Shown here piece by piece: positions 25,651 through 38,296 of a stretch of 46,087 nt of DNA. The DNA lies in contig RCAB01000482.1 of the NCBI GenBank assembly GCA_003640385.1, forward strand, positions 1 through 46,087, written 5' to 3'. This DNA comes from Setaria digitata (taxonomy: Eukaryota > Nematoda > Chromadorea > Rhabditida > Setariidae). How positions within the stretch are numbered: position 1 is the first letter of the stretch; each line of letters opens with the position of its first letter. The notes beneath the pieces are model-generated. The model was not told the DNA's origin and ran no database searches. It saw only the letters and a list, made by a program, of their open reading frames with translations. Made by a program: the position numbers and the translations under genes.

Positions 25651-27749
25651 TTAATCCATTTTTAAACAGGCACATTTACTATTACAGTTCAGGAGACAAG
25701 ATAATAACTTGACATCCCACAGGAACTCCACTGAAGAAATATAAACATTTTGAACTTCAGGTTCAGAAGTCCTCAGAATTCATGACCGTTTGACTGAAAT
25801 CATTGTGTGATTAAAACTTCAGATATTTTCCATCCAAAGATATTGAAATTCATCCCATTTCATACAACACCTCTGTCGGCCAAGCTGTCTAATATCCTCA
25901 TAAATCGATCTTGCTCTGGAAAGAAAAATTCCTTTACAAAAATGAGATCGAAATCACTAATTGCATCTTTCTGCACAAAAAAGAAAAAAAATGCATAAGA
26001 ATGTTAGGTTGAAATCAATGATTACTAAGAAAGTGTTAACCTTCTTCAGGAGCGCAACCAATGCATTCTTTGGGATCATGTGGATAATCGACGTCAACAG
26101 ATTTTTCAGCCTGACTCTGGATATTCATTTCTAAGTCTGTTCTCGGAACAACAGGACAAACTGCACAAGAACCAATCGATTCTACGAGATTCGTCAAACT
26201 ATTACTGGTTGTCTGTAGAGCTGAACAATATCCATCACTATAACCTTGCCTGTAGGCTTTCTGAAATATATGTTTCTGTATTTATTGAATATACCGAAGA
26301 TAATTTAAAGCAGTAGAACATATCTAAATATCAAAACGAAGAGGACGTGGAATTAACATACAGAAGTATATATGGCTAAATCAGTCGTATACTGTGTTGC
26401 ATATCGTTTTATAGCTTCTTCTAAAGAATTTATCGTTTGTACAAGCCTGCAATATTTTCGTGATTTTTAGGTTTTAAAAAGTTTAGAACAATTCAAAAAT
26501 AGATATAAAGACAGCCCATACTAAAATTTAAACTAAAATCCCTAACCTCCAAATATCCCAAGCATGGTCGTTTTGCAATTTAATAATCTGAGCACGCAAA
26601 TTATCTTCTGTTTTGTTTTCTTTTGTTGTAGTTAAAAAATCATTTAATTCAAGGCTCGAAGATACGTTATTTTTATACCTTTCTTCATAATCCTATAAAT
26701 GGACAATTTGTAAGCTCCGAAGAGGAAAAAAGGAATAGATTAATTAAAATTACAACACATTATAGTGTTTCGTCAAAACCGATAAAAAAAAAATTTTCAT
26801 CAAGTACACAAATTACTTTGCTAAGCAATTCTAGCGCTCTAATATTGTCCATTTTTGATGCACAAATAGGAGAGGGAATTGAATTGGGGTTTTCACTATG
26901 CAATACAGATTTCTTTGATGTACATATGCGCCGTAAGAAGCTCTTCGGTTTAACAAAAGTACTGCTAGTAGACTCCGCTTCACTGGTAGACAAAACATCA
27001 ATCTGCAATAAAGTATGGCAATAATAAAAAATAAATAATAGCAAACGAAATCTCATGTAAGCAAATGAAAGAGATAACAGCAGTAACTGTCAAAATTTCC
27101 TAAAAATTCAACTTATCAGAAAAAATGAGAACTATTTCCATGCCTGTTTTAAATCTGAGGATTCGTCCGGAATTACATCAGCTTTAAAGCGATTATTAGG
27201 CAATGAAGAATCTTGCGGACAAAACCACTTCTCAGCATCATCAAGTATGTCATAACCCGAACCATTTAGTGGCGGAAAAAACGAATCTTCTGTTGCGACA
27301 CTTTGATTCTCATAATGAGCCCTACAGCAGTAATAGGTTGACAGAAATCTACAATAGTGAATTGAAAAAAAAAAATGGATTAAAATGATCCTTTTCTTTT
27401 TTTTGCAAAACAACGTTTAAAAACATTTAGTACAACACCGGAAATATTATAACACTGCAGTACCCATTGATGAGATTCATAAACACTCGGGAGTACAACT
27501 TGATCCAGCGATCCTTCGTTCCGCCTAGTGTATCTCCGTTAGCAATAAGCCATTTACGAATGTAGTCGACAATCCTCACATCAGGAATTTCACCACGTAA
27601 CCTGGATGCCTCTAGGGCCGTTATAATTAATCCGTTCTCCGAACACAAATTACTTGAACGATTAATCCTTAAAATAGAGTAAACCTATAGAAGTTGTCAC
27701 TTATTCAGAACAGTGTATTTTTCGATTACGAGAGACGAAAATAAGGTTT

Positions 27750-27795
<46 letters not shown>

Positions 27796-30700
27796 AAGTC
27801 GTGAGATCAACAATAAAAAGATATTACTGAAGATTTTCAATGATTTCGAACGATTAAGACATCTAATTTAATCCATTTTACCTGAATCTCATGTGAATAT
27901 CTATCTATCTATCTAATCAAACTATATTTGATCAAGACAAAAAAGCATATTTATATGACGCTACTTTTATTTTATAACAAAACGAAACAATGCATATTTC
28001 TTACCGCATTTCTTTGTTGAATGACACCAGCAAATCCCAAAAACTAAGCACCACGTGGCCAGGTTGCGTGAATGCTAATGGGGGTAGAATTCTCATGGTG
28101 GCGCCATATTTCTGCCCATGAAATGTACATAACTCCGACCATTTTGCTGCTCCTAATAGTAGTATCTAAATAAATTTAATTAAAGATACAAGATACTGCA
28201 TGTTACATCATCATTACAAAACGACCTTTAAATAAAAATTCAAACATACTTTTGCATCAGTCCTGGTGAGAGACGATAGTGTAAATGATTGTAAATCATC
28301 ATCAGAAGTTTGGATGGGTAAACTTCTCAGGAAAAGATCCAAGAAAGCAGCTGAAACTTATCAGCGTTCACAGCTTTATAATTATAAATTAATTACTAAA
28401 TATGCAGCTTCATTAGCCACGCTAAAGAGGAGAACGCATTTACGGATGTAACAATCTCAGCTGTGATCTCAACTTTTTTTACATAGAGACAAAGTTATTT
28501 AAAGCAATATTAGACTGAACTGAAACAATCCTCACCACTATTACGCAGATCTTTACTGCATGCTAATAACCACAATAAGTTGATCAAAAAGTCATTTTTA
28601 TCCGCCAAAATGATCATTCCTAAAAAAATTAAGTAAATGTGGCTTATAATAAGCCAGTTTAAGTTGAATTTTCCATCTGTGGTAACACAAGTAGCACAAA
28701 ACACTAGTGAAATGCAGAAGAAAAACAGACCGGAACTAAGACCCTTCAGCATATGAACAAAGGAGCTTTAAAGATACAGGAAACTAAAAGCGCAGACTGT
28801 AAAATAAAACATTTTAAATTCAAGTTTTGGGTAACAAATACATCGGGAATTACCAAACAATGCTGAAATTAATTCTTACTGCTAATTTCGTTTTGTTCCA
28901 TGACATGCGTTTCGTGGCTTCTAGGTACTGTGTTTACTGAAATCATGAACGATTTGGACCGCAATGTAGATACACCGTTACAAGCATTGTATAAGCGTTC
29001 TCCTATCTGAAATAAGCATCGTAAATATGTCGTAAATAAATGCTTCGCAACCATTCCTGCATTAATTTGAATAAAAATAACAGTTAATTTTTTAATATCA
29101 ATATTTTTGAGAAAATTATCTCTAATCAGGTAGGAATCTTTTAAAATATTGTGGATAAATTTAACAGCAACACTTCATAAAATATAACATATGAGTTAAG
29201 ACTACGTGAACTTCTAAACAAACTAAATACCAGCTGTGTCGTGCTGTTGGACAGTTTGACTCTACTCATATGATGAAGAAGTGTACGCAGAATTAATGTT
29301 TCAAGGACGAAAACAGCAGCAAGCAAAGGTGATATAGGTGACGCTTTATAAAAAAAATCGAATGCAATAGAGTAACTGACAAAGGCCAATTCCTCATATA
29401 CCTTACTTTCTTTATCCTGAAACACAAAGTTACAGAAAAAAGTAAAGAAGGATTATCATACGATAAAGTAAGTGTACAGAATCAATATTTTTTTCACATT
29501 TCTGCAGACTCACTGTTCTCAAGCTAATCGAATTATATTTTTCTTCAAATGAATTTAACTCGTAAAAAATGAAAAAAGAAAAAAGAGAAAAGTACACTAT
29601 TATATAGGAGAAGGAACGTATCGCCAATGCAGCGGAACAAAATACCCTTAGCATAAGCCTGGAAATGGTCCAGAGATGGAGTACGGGGAAGTTTCATCAC
29701 TTCATTAATTAGAGAATCCAATCTGCAATGAAAACAATGAGCAGGTATGGATAGTATTTTTTGTCTTTTTTTTCTCTAACTCTTGTTCGTACGATTGCAA
29801 CCATGTTAGACGTTTTATTATATGAAATAGTGAACTATTAACTAACTCAAGTATATGACTAAAGACTTTAGCAGTATGTAAAGTTCCAACGTCGAGCGAC
29901 AGCTTCAATGAATGTCTGATTCGTCCATTTAATACCAAAACTAAAGTTTTGAAACGGCTTTCGCTTTCTGGTAAATTTTGTCCCTGAAAATATAAGCAAA
30001 GTTGAATATCTGCAATAAAAATTTTACCAGAACTACTGCAATCATAAATTTGTCTGCAGGCCACCAAAAACAATAGCTTTCCAATTTTTGTGGTGATTTA
30101 ATGAGATATACTGGTATTACTCCTACAAAACATCGTCATCTTCATGTTTCACATTATTAACTCTAACATCGAATATGATTAAGTATATGTCAGAAAATGT
30201 ACCTTTAACATCAAATATGCTCTATTGAGCCAAACCGTATCACTGAACAATGGGCTCAGTATCTTTGCGGTTTCTTGTTCCATTTCCCGCAACAACTTTA
30301 CGTCTCGTTTCAACTGATTCTAAATTCCAAACGCAACTCAGTAACAGTAGGCAATCTAATTTTTTTTTTTTTTTTTTTGAAAAAAAAGGCCAATTTGGTG
30401 CCCATCATCTCTGTAATTTTTGTCTACCAAATTAACTATCAACACACCAACCTTTGTCTATTCAACGAATTTACCAACAAAGTTCTTGAAATGAAACTAA
30501 CAGTTTTGGAAGTGGTCGAAGTTTTCGTTTGTTGAAGCATTGCACAGCCGGACCAATTCCTATTAATGAATGAATAATTACGATGCGAAAATAGTACGGA
30601 AGATTTAAATGACCAAAAGAGAGCAGATCTAACAAACGTAAAAGCGTAAGGCTCAGACGATTACCTAATGAGTATAACGTTGACGCAAACCGCTGGGCAA

Positions 30701-30933
30701 TCTCATCTAATCTACGTAATCTAAAACATGGACCATGTAAAATCTTCAACAATACACTAAACTGCATGCACATAGATATATAATCGCCCAGTCTATGAAC
30801 GAACAATAAAACTATTTCTGAGCCCCAAATCAAAGTGACAAACCCTTAACGCCCCTTCAAATTACCCCCATAAAACGTGCAATAACTGTTGATTCTGGAT
30901 TTGTTCCTCTGTTTGATTGAAAAAGATCATCAT
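25651..30933 (-). CDS. Large helical protein; first half resembles GCP5 (gamma-tubulin complex)
   Basis: Well-supported minus-strand exons: 30203-30313, 29793-29983, ~29596-29722, 29231-29416, 28880-29006, 28536-28619, 28250-28350, 28005-28165, 27464-27667, 27144-27321, 26817-27002, 26547-26692, 26362-26446, 26041-26260, 25871-25966 and 25651-25730 (stop 25651-25653). Weaker exons lie at 30866-30933, ~30500-30840, ~30027-30125 and ~29510-29570. The junction into ~30125 did not resolve in phase. From memory, the order of blocks matches the N-terminal domain of human TUBGCP5: FKTLVLVLNG, a helix, LDSLINEVM, HFQAYAKGIL, ISPLLAAVFVLETL, ERLYNA and DAKILLLGAAKWSEL. The second half (for example GYSDGYCSAL and YPHDPKECIGC) shows no recognisable gamma-tubulin-binding GRIP2 domain. 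The 27144 donor is GC (CAG|GCATGG). The GCP assignment is tentative; the existence of the gene is well supported by consistent phases over about 15 exons. Confidence 0.6.
27752..27791. repeat. (TA)n tract in an intron
   Basis: About 20 TA units in the intron between the exons at 27464-27667 and 28005-28165. A short TATC tetranucleotide repeat (about four units) follows near 27899-27915. Confidence 0.8.
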
Positions 30934-31829
30934 GACGTGGCCACAGTGAAAATCGTTTTCTCTTGTGGTTTTTTTTTTTTTTTTCATCTTTTGAAAGAAA
31001 ATTCAGCAACCCGCATTGTCTTTTGCTTTCTGACCAATTAATTATATGTCAAGGATTGGAACATAATAACTATGACGTGGTAAAAACATAGGAAAATTTT
31101 ATTGTCGTAACAGAAAAAAAAAAAGAAAATAATTTGACAGCTGTCATTTTAAATTTTCCTAAAGTGTTTGAAATATCGTTTACAACTCATATTTATCACA
31201 TCCAGCCGATAATCGAGCATCTACAGAAATCATCAGATCTAGCTTTACTTTCAATTATGATGTGCAGTACGCCTCAGAAGGACAGTTCAGTTTCTAGTAA
31301 AAACAAAAACACCCTAATGTTAAATATTACAAAGCTGATAGAAACATAAACAAAAATATGGAAAAAAAAAACACCTGCAATAACTTTTTTGCAATTTCAG
31401 TTCTATTTTGATAATTCAATAAGTTCTCGAAAAGAATACTTCCCTGCTCTATCAATTCCAGAACTCAAATATAATTTTTTTTTATAAAAAAAAAAAAAAG
31501 AAAAAAAAAATCCTTCCTTCGTATTACAGATAATCAGTAAATTAATAAACAAGCGGTAATGAAATCATTATTCGGTTACATCTTACAACATTCCTATTGA
31601 TTATTGCAAATTCATCTGTGACTGTGAAAAAAAAAAAAAAAAAAAAAAAAAAGAAAAGTTCCTACTGAAAACTGTCACTAGTATTTACTCAAAAACGATG
31701 TAATAAATTGAAATTTCAAATTCAGTACTTGATATTTGAACTTAATGTGACAAAAGATATGGATTAAGATCTTTTGGTATTTATTATCAAATTAGTTGAT
31801 GAAATTTTTAGAGTGAATTATTGGTAGTC
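30934..31829. other. Intergenic stretch between two minus-strand genes
   Basis: About 0.9 kb of AT-rich DNA with several homopolymers (for example near 30968-30984, 31488-31510 and 31625-31652). TTTATT at 31780-31785 is a minus-strand AATAAA 45 bp past the stop of the upstream gene. The 71-codon plus-strand frame at 31134-31349 has no resemblance to a family. The promoter of the GCP5-like gene should lie here if its start at 30933 is right. Confidence 0.45.
31780..31785 (-). terminator. Poly(A) signal of the gene at 31830-35720
   Basis: TTTATT on the plus strand is AATAAA on the minus strand, 45 bp downstream of the stop at 31830-31832. Confidence 0.45.
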
Positions 31830-34800
31830 TCATCTTTTGTCAGTCGATGGTCGACTGACCAATTGACCCCTCAGATAATAGTCTGTTGCTGTTGGCAAAT
31901 ATTCGCTTAGTACTGCTTCATCGTTATCCATATCCTCTTGGCTTATTTTACTTTGATTCTTCATATTATCTTTATCCTTTATAGAGAGGAAAATTATCAA
32001 GCACGGTAACGAAACTTTAGCACAAACAATACGTAAACGTATTTCATGTAATCAACAATTTTTTTTTTTTTTTTTTTTGACTTATGAGTGTCTAAATTGT
32101 ATTAAATTAATGAAAATTTTATTAATTTCAGTTAGATTAAGAATTGAATAACTTAAATACAACATGGGCTAGCTTCTAGCCCTAGCAATTAATTAATTCG
32201 ATAATCCTCCTGACCCTTGCAATTATTTCAATTTACCTTAATTTCGGATTGCTTAACTGTTGCCGTTTGTAATTGTTGATAAACCGATACCACAGGCGAT
32301 TTCTCAATTATTTTTTCTGCCTCTTTTGCTTTACTCCCTATAAAACGGAAATTTCTCTTAATTCAATTCTAAACTTTGTTAATTACTGATACTACTTAAA
32401 GCTGTAGACAAAAATTTTTAAGAAATTAGGTAAACTTCCCTTTCTTGTGTCACAATCTTGGATCATTTTCAAACATAACATCATGTAAATCAATTTATCA
32501 GTTTTATCAATTTTTAAGTGGCTAAATAACAGCAATCCTTGAACATTACTATACTATATGCTCGGAAATTAAAAAAATATTTTATATCATTTCATGACTA
32601 TCATTTTATTGGTTTAGAACGTATTTTATGTCAGTCATTTTTTGACTTCAATGGTTTTAGTAAAAATTAGTTGTTGATATTGATATTAGTAAATATTGCC
32701 ATTGTAGAAAAAAAAAAAAAAAGATAAATTTAAAATTGATATTGATATAAGACTACTTCGCAAATAAACCTTTTTCGGAAGATGAATCGTCTGAATCTGA
32801 AATAAATGTTTGAGATTAATGAATTCGCTCCTAAACTTATCACACAGAATAGAAATGTGCATTTATTTAGAAAATTAGACTAAATGAAACACTTTTCAAT
32901 TATTCTCCAATTAGTTAATAAATGAATGAACAAATAATAACATTGCGTGTATTGCACAGCAAATTCCTCTTCTTTGCAAGCTTTAAGCATTTCAAGAAGT
33001 TTGTTTCGATGCATTCGTTTAGCTTCTGATTTCATTTTATCCTTCAGTAATTCCTTCTTATATTCTGCTTCTTGTCTCGAGATTGCAGTCATGCTTGCTA
33101 TTTGTTTCATGCGTTTCTCCACTACTCGTTTATCCTCTTCTTTACGGATTGCTTCCTCTGTGGTTGCTTTCAGCTTTTTCAAATCATCTGTTAGCACAAT
33201 TTTATTTCCAAACTGATCTTCCCATGTTTCTGGAATAGCTACTTTCGGTGCTAATTTCAATTTGCTTATCGATTTATCACATTTTGTGGCTTGATAATTG
33301 ATCACATTTGCAAGCGGATTATCATCTCCTCCTTTTTTAATTGTTGCAATTACACGTATCCTCACACCATGAATATCATTCATGACAATATTCTTCTGTC
33401 CAACAATCTAAATGCTCTCTCTTTTTTTTTTTTGTAAAAAACTGTCACCTGAAGTCTTGCAAAATTGAAATTGAGATTGATATTATAAAAGGTTGTAAAT
33501 GTATATATGCTTAAATATTTATGGAAGATGTAGTCTACATTAGTGAATTTTGGTGTGTTATAAATGATCAATTAATTAGGATTTAGATGCTTAAGAAATT
33601 TCATTTAGCTGATTAATTATATCCAAAAGAAAAGAATTACCTCTGCAGTTATTTTTGTTGGGAGTTCTCTCGTTTTAAGTTTTCGAGTTTTTATTTTGAT
33701 AGGTACCGGTTGTATTTTAGTGAGAATTCGTTCGAATTTCGTTTCCTCCTTAAGGCATAGTTATGAAAATATCAGGAAAATGTGCTAATTTTTTACATAT
33801 ATTATTATGTTACTATTAGAAAAAATCTATGATAATACATTTTAGATTGTCTTTATTTAAAAAATTTCACAAAGGCACAACAGTTTAATAGTTTAAACTT
33901 TATTAACAAACTTAACTCACAATCAAATACAGTTTAAATTTTATTAATAAACTTAATCCACAATAAAATTTATCGAAAATTAAAAATTATTTTTATACTA
34001 AATTTTGAAATTAAAATTCACTTTTATGTAATCATTATACTTTATACAGCTTTAATCTTTCGACAACTTGCTTACTATGCATTTAATATGTTGACTAATT
34101 ATCAAATTTTAACTAAAAAAAAAAAAAAACTGAAATATTTTCAAAACTTTAATTCTAAAAAAAAAGGAAACAATCAATCGCATAGTTTTCACCGTGAAAA
34201 TGAATTAAGAATAGTTTACTAAAGAAGAAAGGAAAAAAAAAAAATAATTGCAAAAAAAAAAAAATTTTACAATTGTTTAGACATAAATCACTGAATGATT
34301 CAATTTTCAACAATAAGATAAAATGGCGTCACATAATGAGAACTAGATTAAACTGATTAGTGAAATCAAGCAGATTAAACTTGAAAATGAAACTTTGAAA
34401 TGAAAATATGACTTACATCTTCATCATGATTGTAATACAAAAGTGGAGGACGTGCTGGTCGTATGTTTGATTCAATTTTTTCAAAAACTGTACCACACTA
34501 ACAGTAGCACATAGAAAACGATAATGAGGAAGAAATTTATCCATTAATCAAAAATTTCTTCAATAAAAACCATCTTTTTTGGAATTTGCTAAATACTAAT
34601 ATGGAAAAAATCAGTTTTAATTAAATTTTTTGTGAATGTAAAAGATATGATTGCAGCAAAATTGATCTGTTTCAAATAAATGTCAAAACGATATTTTATG
34701 GAAACATTTTGTTGATGAATGAAAATGGATGATTGTAAAACTGAATAATAATTTTAATATTAACTTGACACCAAGTATAAAAAGTGTCACCTCAGCATCA

Positions 34801-35720
34801 CACCTGATTAGATATTCAGGTAAGATTATTGCAAATGCATTTGTCATATCCAATTCATTTTCTTCATCCTTGAAGAAGTCTTGTTACACGATACAAAGAT
34901 GTTACAAATGCAAATTGTTATGCATGAAACCGACCCTATGAAAGTTACTAATGATGATTGTAAAATTGGTTTTAATTCAGTAACTTATTGTAATGACAGC
35001 AATAATAGCAATGATAATAATTAATACTAACAATGATGAAGAATAACGATAATTAATAGTGATAATTAATAACAGTAATAAAAAGAAATAAAAAAAAAAT
35101 TTGTTTGAATTATCTTTTGTTTCAGTTTTAGCACCAGAGACGAGATTATTTCAAATGTTCAATCAGAAATTTGCACAACATTTTCTATTCATTTCATTTC
35201 TTTGTTATGTAAAATTAGTAACGTCTGAGAAATATTTCGGAAATTTTTATATTTCGAAAGGTTGATTTATAAAAACAGAATCAAAGAAAAAACCGAATTC
35301 TGACATCATCATAATTACTAATACAAATTGAGCTGCTTGATTTGGATTTGTTTGATTCCTGAAATCAAATCACTTTCATTCTCGGTGATTATTTCTCTAT
35401 GTCTAGTTCATATCATAATAATAATAATTATTATTATTAAACTTTTAGATAATACTGTTCAAATTTTATTAATTGATTCATTTGTTAAAGTGATAGTACC
35501 GAAATTATAAATTAAAAATATGCACATGCCTTCGATTTTGACATCATATTTTTGGTATTATGACATCCTAAAAATACATTTATTATTTGAGTTAAATTTT
35601 TTTTTATAGATTTAATAATTAACATATGCAATTGTCAAGCTTTATTGAAAATTTTTCCTAATATCAATTATCCCAGTGTGATAATAATATAAATTCAAAG
35701 CAACCTTCAAAAAGTTTCAT
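31830..35720 (-). CDS. Lys/Glu-rich coiled-coil protein, unknown family, 7 exons
   Basis: Exons are 35705-35720, 34417-34487, 33641-33748, 32942-33407, 32770-32796, 32237-32337 and 31830-31976 (stop 31830-31832); phases agree and give 311 residues. The proposed ATG (35718-35720) follows TTTTTCAG by nine bases, but possible exons further upstream could extend the protein. The N-terminus has RPARPPLLYYNHDED, then a basic stretch (KIKIKTRKLKTREL-like) and a segment IVGQKNIVMNDIHGVRI. The central exon ends in a long charged helix from about residue 155 to 220 (VEKRMKQIA, YKKELLKDKMKSEAKRMH), probably a coiled coil. It is followed by an acidic SDDSSSEK patch and an acidic tail. No signal peptide or membrane segment is seen. 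I do not recognise the family; nuclear or cytoskeletal scaffolding would be a guess. Confidence 0.6.
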
Positions 35721-36360
35721 TTCGGCAGGCTGAAAAATAAAATGATTAGAATGGAAATTTAAAAGCTTAAAAGAAGCTTATTTAAATGAATCCACCATTT
35801 CTACTGTAAATCAGTGTAATATTGAACAAATGAATATGTTTTTGAATAGATAAAATAACGTAAATGATCATTTAATTGCAACTTTTTCAGTTGATCTTTC
35901 TTTCTTTTTTTTTTTTTTTTTTCAAGGTAAAATTGCTAAAGTAAAAGTGATAAATTAATATAAACATACTTTTGATAAATAATTTTTGCCAATATCCTGC
36001 TGAAAACCTTTCTTTTTGAATTTTTTCGAAAAACCTAAATTGTTCTTCTATTTATAATTTTATTATCTCTTTTCAACTCACTAAAAGAACAGTTTTAAAA
36101 CTTCGCTTTTTTTTTTTTTTTTTTTTTTTTCATAGTAATAGAAAATGCTGTAAATAACAATTAGGCGAAATGCCAGCTGATTTAATTTAAAACTCGTCTG
36201 CACTGTAATAATTTGAGTTTTGATGAATGTTTGTGTCAAAAAATTTTTTTATTCTTCAAAATATCAGCTTTCAATTATAAAATGTTAATCAAAATTTCAA
36301 AATCAAAGTAAACATCATGATCATTTGGTTGAAATTTTGCCAGTACTGTTAAAAAGACAT

Positions 36361-37485
36361 AACCTGTCGTAGTTGATGAGGTTGAACTGCTCAGGCTGGC
36401 AAAAAAAAAAAAAAAAAAAATTATTTACAAATTGCATGTAGAAAATATATCAAAATTTTATGCGTTATCATGAACTAAGTACCACTTAAACTGATATAAC
36501 AAGTATTAAATGCAATTAAACTGAAATAGTATAAGCATTACTACTAGAAGGAAAATAGAAGGGCAAAATTTAGTAGAGGAGGGATAAATTGAATTTATAA
36601 CTTGCAGTAATCACTACGAAAGCTATTATCAGAAGTGCTCAAGTTTTGAGATATTTGAAATATTGAATTAATATAATAAAAATTAAAATAAAAATTAATC
36701 ACCTTTGTGGCGCATCATCTCGATAAACAGAAATGTTGGATTTTACAGCATGAAAAAAAAAAAAAAAATTATACTGATAATTTCAATATATAAAACAATA
36801 TAACATATGTTATAAATATTTTCAGAAGTCATGAACAAAGTTATCAGTGATTATAATAAATAATCAGAGGTTACGAAAAAATTGATGGAAAATATGAGAT
36901 AATTAAGATAAAATGAAATAGATTTCTAGAACAACCATAATATATACGTTTTTACTTTTAAATCATAAAATGATCCTTTTTTTTTTTAGGAAATATTCCT
37001 ATACGTTTTTAATGAAATTTCCCTTTTAAATAAAAGCTTCTATTATCTCAGAAACGAAACTCTTAAAAAACGATATTCTTTAAGTTAAATCGACACAAAT
37101 ACTAGTGAAAACTGAAAAAAAAAAATTAGCTAAATTAAATCACTAGTGTTAATTATAGAACAAAAAATATAAATGATGGATGACCACCGATTTTAATGCA
37201 GATACTACAACAGTCGATTTAATCTTTTTCGATGTTTCTGTTGAACTACTTCTTGCTTGCAACTTTCTAAAGATATATGATATTAAAATAAAAAAAAAAT
37301 TTTCCGAATTCTGAAAAAATAAATCGAAAAAAAAAAAAAAAAAAAACTCCATAAAATTTTTCAGATGAATTTTATAAAAGAAATAATGACTTTGTATTAA
37401 ACATCTGAAATAATTTCCGCTAATTGGGCGAGCCTATTATGGCTTACTTTAACATTCGCTTCATCGCGCACCCGTGTCAAACCTG
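36361..37485 (-). other. Possible additional 5' exons, Ser/Thr-rich
   Basis: Minus-strand segments with plausible splice ends lie at 37448-37485 (GLTRVRDEANVK), 37188-37262 (LQARSSSTETSKKIKSTVV...), about 36712-36765 (NISVYRDDAPQ) and about 36361-36396 (LSSSTSSTTT). The last two join in phase to give APQ-S-LSSST. Extending into 35720 would need a weak donor, and the third lacks an obvious acceptor. They may be upstream exons of the coiled-coil gene or part of another transcript. Confidence 0.3.
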
Positions 37486-38258
37486 CTAAACACGTAATGA
37501 ATGAAAAAGTAGCTGAAATTATTCTTCTATTTCTGATTCTATTTATAGCAATTATGACAATTTACATATATACCATTGTAATTAAAATTCGTTTGATGAA
37601 GTGGAAAAATATAGAAATAATTTAGTGAATAATTAGTTCCTAATTATTCACTTTTTTTTTTTTTTTTTTGGCAAATTTTTAATCATTATTTAAATGCTGA
37701 TACATTTTCAACCATATAAAATCTCTCATAATTGTTAGTCTGGAAATACTAGTTATGCAATATAATAAATGAAAATTTTTATCGTGCATCGTGTACCTAA
37801 TAAATTAAGCCTTTCAATGATTCGAAGAATTAAACGACAAATTGCAACAAAGAGCACGAAAATAAAGTGTAACGAGGAAGAAAGAAAACCGTAAAAATTC
37901 CTCATCAAATGTATTTATGAAACTCTGAAATATTGAAATAATTGTTACAAAAAGTAACTGTAGTCTGAATCTTGAAGTTTTCGCAATCTCTCTATTATTT
38001 GAATCAAAAATTCTCCACCTCTCCACTCCAAAAAAGAAAAAAAAAAAAAAAAAGTTGAAATGAAAAGCACAAGAATAAAGCATCATAAAATGGTATCAGT
38101 TTAAAAGGAATCAGAATAAAACAGAAATAAAAAAAACATGTTGTGACTTGGATTTTAGTCTTATTAAAGCTATTCTTTTTGGTAAAATTCTATTAAAAAA
38201 AAAAAAATAACAAGTAAAGAGCATATGCATTTAAGTATGCTTATAAATTACAACAAAT

Positions 38259-38296
38259 TGCATGCAGCGCAATATAGCATGCATGCTAATTGCATG
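38259..38296. promoter_or_regulatory. Cluster of three TGCATG motifs
   Basis: TGCATG occurs at 38259-38264, 38280-38285 and 38291-38296, with GCATGC overlaps that also read on the other strand. UGCAUG is the known RNA target of RBFOX/FOX-1 proteins, but no transcript is established here, so the function is unknown. Confidence 0.3.

Noticed and set aside
28005..28165. MULE-type transposase resemblance of the LPPLAFTQPGHVV segment
   Set aside because: Only a short motif resembles transposases. The exon is in phase with a long multi-exon host gene and no other transposase motifs are seen.
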